From: Odontesthes bonariensis
Lineage: Eukaryota; Chordata; Actinopteri; Atheriniformes; Atherinopsidae
NCBI RefSeq assembly: GCF_027942865.1
Contig: NC_134525.1
Span: 22,133,657 to 22,197,656 of the forward strand
Direction of reading: 5' to 3'
DNA: 64,000 nt
Positions within the stretch are counted from its first letter, which is position 1; the number at the start of each line of letters is the position of its first letter. Below, piece by piece: positions 24,201-35,000 of this stretch. The position numbers and the translations under genes were made by a program. The notes under the pieces were generated by a model. That model was not told the origin of the DNA. It saw nothing but the letters and a program-made list of their open reading frames with translations, and ran no database searches.

Positions 24201-27096
24201 ATAGGGTCAGAGTGACTTTGATATTGGAAGGTAACTGGATAAATTGCGATTGTAGAGAAAAAACAAACCTTCTGCCGTGACTCTTGAAATGTGATATTAT
24301 GAGATATTATCAGATATAATGATTACAAATTTGATGAAAACTGAATATTTGAGATCTCTCTGCTTTGATATTTCTATAGTATTTGACAGTTATATATAAA
24401 AACTCATTATACAAGCCTGAAAACTGTAACTATGGGGTTATGAATTCATCTCCCATTACACAAAGCTTGGGTATGCAGAATAATCAAAAATAGCATATAA
24501 TCTTATGTTACATGAAATCTGCCAATGACAAGGATTTAAATGAGATATTGTGCCAATGGTCATGAAGCAAAAAAAAAAATGTCATCAATGCTGGTTTATG
24601 TACTATTAACAAATAAAGAAATAAATGAATTAATAAATGAATCTGTATAAAGAAATATTCTGCTGGGATTCGGGGTTCCTTGTTAATTTAGTGCTTTAAA
24701 TATCAGGAAAAATGACGGAATCATCACAGCACATTTTGTCTGACATGGATGATTTTGAGTTAACAGCAGCAGATAAAAACTGAAATAGTTTTCCTCCTGT
24801 TAGGTGGTTTGTAAGCAGTACATGAGAAAGCCTTTGGCAGAGTGTAACTCTGCTGCACATGGGTCATCGCAGCTTTAAGAGCCAGAGGAAAATAACCGGC
24901 TCTGCCCTCCATCATCCTCTCATCCCGCTGACCTCTGCATAGCATATAGTATACTTACAGCACATACAGACAGGAAGAGGTGGACGAAGAAGGGGTGAAA
25001 AGAGAATGATTGCATATCGGAAGGCATCAAGAGCAGATATGGATGGGAGAGGAGCGACATGGTCGGACACATCTTTGCTTTCTTATTAGTGAAGGCCTGT
25101 ACGGACACTTTGGGCCCTTTTTATGGGGCCATGATGAAACCCCTCTTGGTGCATCTGCAGAAAATGGCCAGGGGAAATCACAGATGAGAATCACTCAAAG
25201 ACAGGGAGATGTCAACAGGCACATAATGATAGCTGATGGCCCCAGAACACTCTCCCCTCTCCCTCTCAGCCTTACCTGCACAAGTTGCACTATCCTTGAA
25301 AACATAATTAGAGGTAAAACAGAGAGCGGCGGAAGCTTTATCTGTCTGTTTTCTGTAAGCAATGCTCTTTGTTTTATACATCTGGGAGTCCCCCCCCCCC
25401 CCCCCTTCCCAATCTCTCTTTCACTTCATGGAGACAAGGAGGAGGAGGAGAGCTCCCTCTGTGAGACACCAAGGTGCTCCCAGTCCATTGTGCTGCTGGC
25501 TGTCAGGTTAAATTAGGGAGTACAGGCTCCGTGAGTGTAAAAAAATCAATACTTGATGGAAGATTGCTCCCCGGAAAATCTGTTTTGATTCCAGGATTAA
25601 TTCTTGACCAAAGGCTCCTGCAAAATGACATGCCATTAGCCTGAAAATGAACACATTCTGCAGTGGAAATTGGATGGAAATGTGTCAGGTGATTGCTCTG
25701 GCTGGTTGTTTTGACGATTCGAGAGAGGGGACTGAAGGTGTGGCTGCCGTGAACCAGGCCGCTGGGCCGACTCCATTTCCAGAGCAGAGACAACTCCAAC
25801 GTGGCCTCCGAGTATTCTCAAGGCCATTGTTGTCCGACAGCTGCAAATGCACTCCACCAAGGTGAAATGCATTTACCCGCTGTCCACTCTCTCCTGTGTT
25901 TTCCATAAAGCATGGTATGAGGAATGAGAGAATCTGAAAATAAAACAAGGTGGGAGTGTTTTTCCCCTCTCTACTCAACAGTGAGAAAAAGGGTAGTGAG
26001 ATGCATTATTGATGAGGGAATAATGTGTTTGTCACGACAGATGACATTTCCTGGGTTGAAAACTTAAACAGAAACCTGTAAATATGCACTGGACGGTGAC
26101 TTGAACAGCCAGATATAAGCATTGGTACGACCGTTTATGTATTTCAATTATTTCTGTCACTCATAGCAACAGTTTTCAAATGACAGTTGGCTCTGGTTGT
26201 CATTTGTTTATGGTCATGTTCATGTTTTGTTCATCAGCTGAAGCATCAGTACATATCACAGAACAGATTTCAAATTTCTTGTCTGTACCATTTACATGGC
26301 ATAACAATGCATATTCAAAATATCATTAAACTTCTTGTAGCGTTATCCTATCTTTCTTTTTGTTATGTGTAATTCTGTTTAATCATGGATAATATTTCTT
26401 GCCTCAGGCACCAGAATAATTTAGTTAAAAGTGAGAGTATAATTCATTTCATATTTTATTTGATCCATATAAATGCCAACAAATACACACAAACAAATCA
26501 TTGGATCTGTTTCAAATGCTGGTAGAACTTTGATAGCATCTCCAAATTGTCTTCGTCCCAAAGAATGATATAAACAGTCTGACTTTATTCACTTTGATAG
26601 TGCATTATTACTTGTGATTTTGGGAGTTTTTCCATCACAAGACATTCAAGAACTGTTCGAATCTAGGTTTTATCTTTTCAATTTATGTCAAAGCATTAAA
26701 ATTACCAAATAAGGTCTGAAGTGTGAGAAATACTGTTTGTATAAATGAACAATGATAACAAATTTTCCATATTTTCTCTGAATTTCCATTACACTTTCAC
26801 GCAAATACTTACAATTGTGTATTCAAACTGAGAAGTGTAGATAAGTAAATACATTGGATTGTGTTTTTATTACATTTGCCCCAGTTTGACAGAAATTAAA
26901 GAGAACAAATTTACTCTGTCACGAAGAGGATTAAAAATACCAGACATGAATGAAATAGAAAAATAAATACATGATGACAAAAAAAACTGCAGGAGAAGAT
27001 AGAGCGGAACATGGTGATGATGCTGATGATGATAATGAGGACGATGATGTATTGTGGTGTCATAAAGGACCCCATTCACTTTTATAGTGAGGCTTC

Positions 27097-27110
27097 AGCG
27101 CCACCTGCAG
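27097..27110 (-). promoter_or_regulatory. CTCF-like motif (reverse)
   Basis: Read on the minus strand, CTGCAGGTGGCGCT resembles the core of the vertebrate CTCF consensus (CCACCAGGTGGCGCT). Motif match only. Confidence 0.3.
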
Positions 27111-27626
27111 GTTTTATCTGTCAAGTGCTGGTATGTATTATCCCTGGATGACAGTATGTACCAAAGTGTCAAATTATGACTCCCAACACCAGAGAAGAGA
27201 GTATATTAGAGCGAAATTCCACCCTAAAATAAGATTTGAATTGACTCTGACTCACTGTGTTCCGTGGATTCACTCAATGTGCTTGTGCATTTACACAGAA
27301 CTCAACAAGGAGCAGAACAAATGTAGGCAAACATTTTTATACAGGCAGTGCACAGATGTTAGTGAGATGGGAAGGTGACAGAGGAATCGTTATACATTTG
27401 TTATGAGATATAAGATATTTTATATACATACAGTCGATAAGCTACTCTTGTCTGTGAGTGGTTTTTACTGTCTACCTTCCCACTTTTTGATTTTTGCAGG
27501 CTTTAAAGTCCCCATAAAATGTTTTCACGGTACTTTAAAGTGCGTTCACTGGTTTAAACTACTTTTCGATCCAGTGACGCACCTTAAAATGTTTAAAAAC
27601 ATTTGATCAGGTAGAGGTCTCTGCAG

Positions 27627-27642
27627 AGCACTAGAGGGCGCT
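27627..27642 (+). promoter_or_regulatory. CTCF-like motif (forward)
   Basis: AGCACTAGAGGGCGCT is close to the CTCF core in forward orientation, about 650 bp upstream of the YAE1 start and back to back with the site at 27,097. Confidence 0.4.
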
Positions 27643-28292
27643 CATCAGTCACAGAGGTGCTTTCCTCAACAGGTAGATGTGGAACCAATCTGAATCAGGC
27701 CAAGGTTCAAGATGCAGACAAGGGCAGTGTACGGTACAGTAGGTGATTCCAGCTAACCAGGACTTTTTGTTTTTGCTTGAAGAAAGCTCACACTGTATTC
27801 AGCATAATATGTACATTGCATGCCTGCAAAAGTTCCTTAAAGTGCGTCTGATCTTGTCATCAGAGAAGCTCTGTGAGGACACATTTGATCATTTGTTGTG
27901 ATGACAGATCAGAATTGGTTCATATTGAGCATAAGTGGACTATTAATTTCTGTAAACAACAATCTGCTGTGTCTGTATCCATCCTTGGTTCATACAGCCA
28001 CTATTCACGCCCTTTCCTAACATTTATTTCTATATTATAAACATTCAAACAAATCTCTTAAAGTAACTTTTTAAAAAAAAAAACAGAAGTTTTGTAGTTC
28101 CCATCTCTAAAAGACAGTATTACCTGACATTTATAGCAAATTTTCCATTTTGTTGTAGTTTCTCTGTCTGTCGCAGGTTGATGACGTTTCGGCGCTGGCT
28201 GGAAGTTGTTGCTGAGGCATCAAAGCTGGCTACAGCCTGTGTGGCTGTTCTGACGCTTCTAAAACTCAGGAACAGGTTATCATTTTTAGCTC

Positions 28293-30141
28293 ATGATGTC
28301 TTGGGTGAAAGCTGCGTCGTTCAGCGGGGAAGATGTTTTTGACGAGAATGGGGACGAGCTTAATTTACAAACTAAAGAGTGGACATCCAACATGAAGAAA
28401 CGCGTCAAGGTAAAGTTAGCATTAGCTTACCTCTGTCCCTAACCTTCTATTTGTAGTTGCAGTAACGCTAAATGTAGCTTAATATGTGATTCTGATGCTG
28501 CCGGTGTTGTGGACAGGATGGTTATGTAGATGGAGTTGATGCCGGGCAAGAAGCCTCGCTGCAGGTCGGATTCAACCTGGGCTTTAGAGAAGGAGCAGCT
28601 CAGACTGTGGCTGTGGGCCGCCTCAAAGGAATAGTAAGGTAAAACACTTGTTAAATATTTAAGAAAACAAAAGCAGAAATTATTTCAAATTCATCATGAA
28701 GTTAAGGGGTGTGATAAGAGGTTATTGTCCTTCTGACCAGGTATGTCTCATATTTACAGTAGTTAGAATTATTAGTATTATTATTACCATTTTGTATACT
28801 AGTTCAATTCGGATGGTCTCTCTTACAGAAATATATATTTTTACATCTTTTTTCGCATCGCTTTCAAATATTTCCACATTCTTTTACTTGTATGGTTTGA
28901 GCCACTGACTATGTGAGGTGCTTAACTTCTATGCAAATGACTGAATTTTTTTTTAGATAATCTACACATTTGAAACTCATGTGTTTAGTCTCAAACCAAA
29001 AACCACAGTATCGCTTTGGAAACATTTAGTTTTCCGGCCAAATAAATTCCACTAAAATGTCATTTTCATTTATGTGCCATAAGACTGTGTAGAAAGACTG
29101 ACCAGCAAGGAAAAAATGTCTAATATCAGTGTCTCGGCCAATATTGTTCATATTGATGTTAAGTATTTTAAAGTTGCAATGAAATGAAAAATAAGAGGTT
29201 AAACGTTGTGTAACTTTCCAGCTGTGTTTCTAAAGAGCTAATCAGCCACACCACTGCCTGCTCAGCCGTGGGGTGCACGCTGCCACATGTGCTTCAATTT
29301 AAAAAAATATCCCAAACAATAATTTGTCTCTTCTCTAAACAGCCATGACATAATAGATTGGTATAAACATTTTTTAAATTAAGCTTTCGGGACAGAGAAA
29401 TGGTTTCATCCGTTTGTTTTTGTTTAATATCTATATCACTATATTTTATATTATATATATATATTTTTTTTTTTTCATTTATTCAATTGGTGATTTAGAT
29501 GTTATTTTTCCAGCTGTGTCGAATAGTTTTAAAATATCCCCCTTAGGTGTAAAATGTTCTGGAGTTAGAGAGTCTTTCCTGTAGAGAAACATCCTGAGTC
29601 TCTTTTGTTTGAATGGTTATTGAAGTCTCTTTTCTGTCCAGTAGACGCCTGTCCCAGTCACTTCTCTATGCCATTGTGTGCTGAAACACTGTTGCCTCTT
29701 TGTGTCTCCCGTCACAGTGCTATATGGTGCTGGTGCCAAATCCAGCATCCAGAAAGCCCCGTCCCAGCTTCTGTGACTGACCTCCTCCAGCAGGTCACAC
29801 AGCACGAAGACCTAATCACAGACAGTATCAGGAAGGCTTTGGAGAATCCCCCTCCGAGTGTAAGCGACGTTTCAGAGAGCATGGAGGATCTGGAGGTGAA
29901 ACCGGCGGATCCGGGCCACTGTGTAGGTGGATGTAAAGAGCTGGACTGCTGCAGGAAAGCAGAAAAAATGGACTTGGACTGTCCGCGCCAGCCACAAAAT
30001 CTCTGTTCGGGGTCCACTGACTGCTCCTCCAGTTCAGGCGGACGTCTAAACGTCCTGCTGCAGTGCTGTATGGATCTTGTGTCAGAACTGGGACTGCCGC
30101 AAGAGCTGATCGGTCACATAGAGGAGCTGAGGAACATGTAG
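28293..30141 (+). CDS. yae1: Yae1 domain-containing protein 1 (three exons, complete)
   Basis: Exons 28293-28409, 28517-28638 and 29718-30141 join in phases 0 and 2 to give 220 aa. In yeast and human, Yae1 with Lto1 is an adaptor that brings the cytosolic Fe-S targeting machinery to ABCE1 (Rli1), the ribosome-recycling ATPase. The N-terminus begins MMSWVKAASFSGEDVFDE, close to human YAE1. Exon 2 holds the deca-GX3 motif: Gly at residues 41, 45, 49, 57, 61, 65, 73 and 77, with Ser53 and Thr69 at the two off positions. The C-terminal third is divergent, with a Cys-rich stretch (CVGGCKELDCC), and ends in a conserved-type helix (LGLPQELIGHIEELRNM). Two ATGs are adjacent at 28293 and 28296; the second matches the human start. 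Human YAE1 is of similar length. Confidence 0.93.
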
Positions 30142-30305
30142 TTATCAACCAACAACATCGCAGTGGCAACAACAAAACTTTTACTGTTACACAAAGCAGG
30201 TTTTAGTGTGACTTTCTTTAAAATGCAGAAATGAAGTATTTGATGTACATAATGTAAAATATTTTGTATTTACAGTTTCTCAAATATATTTTGAAAATGT
30301 TTGAA

Positions 30306-30311
30306 AATAAA
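30306..30311 (+). terminator. yae1: YAE1 polyadenylation signal
   Basis: AATAAA 165 bp after the stop codon, the only canonical hexamer in the short 3' UTR. Confidence 0.65.
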
Positions 30312-30624
30312 TACAGAATTCCTGTCGCACAGTTACGGTACGTCTTCATCGATTGAAATCCAGTCGTATTTATTTCATGCAGAAAGGTTGTCAAACATTT
30401 TTAGACCTTTTGGGAAATGGCGTGAGAGCCATTAAACTAAACAAATTAATAGAATTAGCAAAAAGATCAGTTTAGACTGATTTCCTTTTTCAATATATGT
30501 GGCTGTTCATATTTCATTTATGTCAGAAAAAAAACAAGGGGCTTAAAAATATGGTTTGATACAAATAAACTTTGTGTCGAACCTTAAAAAGACCCAATGT
30601 TCAAATTACTGCTTTCCTCAGCAC

Positions 30625-30741
30625 CGAAACGAGGCCGGAACTCGGCTCACAGGAAGCAGCAGGGGGTAAGTCGATGTTCATAAATGATATTGCTATTATG
30701 GGATGTCATACAGCTTCATGTCAAAAGAGGCGAACTATCCC
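30625..30741. mobile_element. Partial copy of the TTAA foldback element (one arm)
   Basis: Contains the arm sequence seen at both ends of the 39,776-40,454 element: GGAACTCGGCTCACAGG, TCGATGTTCATAAATGAT, GGGATGTCATACAGCTTCA and AAAGAGGCGAACTATCCCT. Only one arm is present and the flank reads TGTAA, not TTAA, so it is a decayed fragment lying between YAE1 and OTULIN. Confidence 0.8.
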
Positions 30742-31039
30742 TGTAATAAATCATTTTGGAGATAATGTTGCTATAAGTGTAGCAGCCAGTGGGGGTTACT
30801 TATTGCTTGTTTGTTTCAATTAGACACTTTAAAAATGACGTTTTATCAATAACTTTATTAATTATATTCAACGATATGAAATATGGAGGGGTGAGAAAAT
30901 TATAGTTTTTGAGAAGATGGATATAGTGAACAGCTGTGCTTTTTTAAAATTATTTTTAAGGTTTACTGGAGTGGGATTAGAACAATATAATACATCCATG
31001 GATTAGACCTCACAACTACCGGCACGTGAGAAATTACGA

Positions 31040-31260
31040 GTTTTGAGGGGGGCACTTGAATGCTTCAACACTGTCGTCGCACATGAGTATGACGTCATGC
31101 TCTCGGACCGAGCCGTGACCTGCTGCTCCGGCTAAGCTAGGGGTCCGTGCGAACAGATGTTCGGCAGAAAATACCGTAAAGACCCGCATTTTATGAAATG
31201 TTCAACATTGAGGGATATCAGCTCATGGTCAAAGAAGGATAAGACAGCGGTAGGAGCGAT
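31040..31260 (+). promoter_or_regulatory. otulin: Probable OTULIN promoter / 5' UTR region, with CRE motif
   Basis: A CpG-containing stretch in AT-rich surroundings, upstream of the OTULIN start. It includes a full palindromic cAMP-response element TGACGTCA at 31,090-31,097 and GC-rich sequence to about 31,150. A start site is not defined by sequence alone; an untranslated first exon with its donor near 31,250 (GCG|gtagga) is possible. Confidence 0.4.
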
Positions 31261-32034
31261 TTTATTGAGCAGCAGTCACCTTTGTAGCGCTTGTTTGTAT
31301 GTAAGTTTAGCGCAGCTAGCTGGCTAAAAGCAGCCAAAAGTGAAACGAGCAGGAGCTTCATGATTGAAAGCTCTGAGAGTTCACTTCAGCCAAACTGAAA
31401 CAAGGTTTGTTTGTTTTTTCATTATTACAGTTTTTAAATGTCACTTATATTTATGGTGAAGTATGTCACTGTCTCTATGAACGTTACTTTTATTCTGATG
31501 AAATTAACAAGGGGGCGTTACTTTAAAAAAAATAAAATAAAAAAAACACACAAGGTGCATCAAATCTAAGTTTAAATTCTTCGGTCCAAATAGAATTTTT
31601 CCTATACTGCCACTGCAATTTTTTTATTAAAACACGCTTGTTTACTTCCTGTATTGTGACATAAAAATCCTGGTACGTGATGAATTGGGCTCAAAACGAA
31701 CAACCAAACATTGTGAGCCTAAATATTTAGCAAACGTTTCACTGTAGTGATGGCTATTTAACCATTGCCAGGCCTGATAACTTGCTGTGTCACCTCTTAC
31801 ACCACACTGCAGGTGTTTTACTCATCCATTCAGTGAGGTTGAATATTCTGGATTTAGGTGTCTACGCTCTTGGCAAAAATAACCATAGTTGTTTCCTGGC
31901 TTACAGATTGAACGCTTCATCATGGACCCCTGAAATTTTTCAGGTTTCGGCGACTCTTCAGGTCGCTCGTGGTTGTTTTGGATTAGAGGCCACCGTCCAT
32001 TCTGTCTGACCTCCCGAGTAGAGGGAGCGAGCAG

Positions 32035-35000
32035 ATGGGGAACTGTTGCTGTCAGTCTAAAAGTCCCTGTAGCAGTGCGGAGGAAAGAAGTGGTTTGTTG
32101 GAAGATGAGTCAAAAGTCAAATGCACTGGTGACGGTATAGTGGACGGCACTTGTGGTCCTGGAGGAGGGAATGAAATGAGGTAAGACTTAGTAACTGGAA
32201 AACAAGTAGGGGGAAATCAAACTGTTGAAGCTGCTAGGCATCAATAAGAGGACAAACCCTCTGTATTAAAAACATCTTGCCAGTAATATTTTGGGTCTTA
32301 CATCTAATCATGAGTTTGTGTTAGAAATCAAAAATTGAACTCCTACGAACATTTTATGTCTTGGTGAGGAGAGTAGATTCACGTGCACTCATTAAGATAC
32401 CTTTGAAGAATAAATTAACACTCAGACTTTCCATTTTGGTTTGCGTGGGATGCGCTGTGTGACCAAATCATATTTTATTCGTCCCATTTGAGGTCACATT
32501 TGGGACAGAGGGGATTTCCACAAGTCTTTAAGGGGTTTTGGAACAGAAACACATGTCATTTCATGCTCTCATGGGTAATGCTGGGAAATGAAGAAATATG
32601 TGACTCTTCTGGTTTAAGGTTTCTTGCTACCTCTTCACATCGTGCACAGAAAGAAACTCTTTTTTTCTGAAGCTCTATCTGTTTGTGTTCAGAGCGGTTT
32701 GAGGGGTGTTTTTGTTATGCTCTGTGACACTGTTCATGCTGTGTTATGTTACTTAGGAGGGATACCAATGAGGAAGCTGAAGATGCGCAGATGAAGCGGA
32801 GTCCTGAGAAGGAGCCCAATAACTCTCAGGGAAATGGACCCTTGCAGAGGGGAAAAATTCAGACCGCGACGCCTTCTCCACACAAAGCATCTGAACTCAA
32901 AGAAAACTCCACCAGAGCACAACACAAAGTAATGAAGGGCACTTCTGCTGACAGTGGACAAGCTGAACGTCTACAATGCACTTTAAAGTCCTCAGCGGAT
33001 AGTGAAGTTGTTGCACCGTCAAATCCAGAATCACAAAGAGAAAATCCAGCCTCAGTGCAGGAGAAAATCCCAGATGGTGTCCCGCAACAAACTGAAGCGG
33101 CCTGCTCTGAAAACTCTTCCCATGCTGAGACAAACACAACAGCAGAGCCCATTACAGCGCACAACGTTGAGGAAGAATGCTCCAGAGATGCCATCAACAT
33201 CATAGCCAAACCATCAGGGGAGTTGACTCCAAAAAATGAAGTGTTATCTGTGCCAAACACTCAACTCGTTGCAGCAGCAGGTCTGGAGGCGTCTGTTTTT
33301 GCGGTCAGTCAGGAGACAGACACAAAGGCTCTGAGCTGGTAAGTTACCTGGCAAAAACATATTTCATGAGGTTAAATCCAAATCCAAACCAATGCAATAT
33401 TGATTTGACAAAAACTGAGCCAAAATGCAGAAGCAGTGTGCAGATGACTGAGTGCACCCTTACTGCTTCCATGGGTATTAAGAGGGTAAGTGGCAGCCAT
33501 GTGCTGCTAATCAAAGGCACTTGATTAACTGATTGTGGCCAGTACACCCTTTAGAAAAGCATAGCAAAGTATTGTAGAGTCAAATGTGAGGCCATCTGTC
33601 CCGCAGCTAAAGCCTGGCTGAAACTGGATAATGCAACAGGACAATGATCCCAAACACAGTAGCAAATCTACAACTGAATGACTAAAATAGAAAAGAATCA
33701 ATGTTCCAGTCAAAGTCCAGACCTCAACCCGATTTAGATACTGTGTTGGGACTTCAGAGAGTTGTGCATACACAAAATGACTGAACTTAAATTAACTGAA
33801 GCAACGTTGAGGAGGGGGGGCCCAAAATCCCTATATACAAACCAATTATTGCAAGTTATTGCTGCTCAAGGTTTTTCAACATGTTGCTTCTGCGTTTTGG
33901 CATAGTTTTCATTAAATAAAATTGCCATGATCTTACATTTCATGTGTTCATTTGAGGTTGTATTCACTTAATTCCAAGACCTGGCGCTTGAGCTGCGAAG
34001 GTTCATATCCAGCGTATCTTTAGGTCATCTGGTTTAACTAACCCTAACAACAGAGATCTGGTTAAGCAGTACTGCGGCGCTGGTTATCAGTTCAGCGAGT
34101 CCACCCAGGTTTTACAGCCCCGGATATGTGGACGTTCATGTAAAAGAGTTGGCATCAGAATCACAACTATGTTTCTATTTCTATCTGAACAGATAGAAAG
34201 GAAGGAAATCTGAAAAAGAGTGCAGATGATCTGGTTCTGGTTATATAAGATTGGGTAAGCCAGTAAAAGGTGAGGTGTCGGAAAGGCGATTAAAAGTGAT
34301 CAAATAATAATATTTCCACGAAAGGAAGGAAATTGAACAAAATGATATTTATCTCTCTATATAAGATAGAAGAGTCTTATTGAGCAGGTTGGAAACAAGT
34401 GAGATTTGCAGACTGATGAACTCTTAAGACAAAAAAGCTGCTTGTTTTTTTTTTTTGTTTTTTTTTTGTGAACCTCTGAGGACATCATGAAGAATGAATC
34501 CAACCAACAATGATTTTTACTTTCTTTCTTTTAAACTATATATGCATTAAGTTGCACAACACTTCCTGTTGTTTGCTGTCTTAAGTTCATCATCCCTTTA
34601 GTCGGGTGTATGGTTATATTGGACCATCAAATCCATTTGTATGATCAATTTACTGGATTTGTTATGTATGGCAAGCTGTCTGTAAGAATCTTTATATCTA
34701 TTTAATTTTAAACTGTTGAATTTTATTTTATGCTCTCGTCAGTGCTGTGACAGTGAATTCGGACAACAGCGGCTCTTTGGCATGCACGGAGGATGGCTCT
34801 GAGGACATTCAAGGCCATGATGTCTCCAAGTCTTCCTCTGGATTGGATCCCACAGGACTCGGCCACAGTGTAGAGAAGCGGGACTCTGCCAGCTCCGTCT
34901 CGGGGCCAGAAGCCACATCTGCTGCAGATGCCAAGGAGAGGTCAGAGGTGTCAGAGTTTAGTGATATCAAAACAAGGCACTTTTTTTATATATATAAATC

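Larger units (their letters stand above)
16981..28292. other. Intergenic region between POU6F2 and YAE1
   Basis: About 11 kb of AT-rich DNA. The open frames are short and show no family features or splice-compatible partners. It holds an AT dinucleotide tract (18,901-18,942), two LINE-tail-like repeats (20,921-21,062 and 21,108-21,209), a poly-C run (near 25,391-25,405), an ATG/GAT-rich stretch (near 27,000-27,050) and two CTCF-like motifs near the YAE1 end. Confidence 0.6.

Noticed and set aside
25010..25516. 168-aa open frame on the plus strand
   Set aside because: Runs through a poly-C tract, has no recognisable family features, and its codon pattern looks random.
31157..31249. Open stretch beginning MFGRKYRKDPHF with a possible donor, as an alternative first coding exon of OTULIN
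   Set aside because: It ends in phase 0, whereas OTULIN exon 2 needs phase 2, and the peptide matches nothing I know. More likely 5' UTR or chance.
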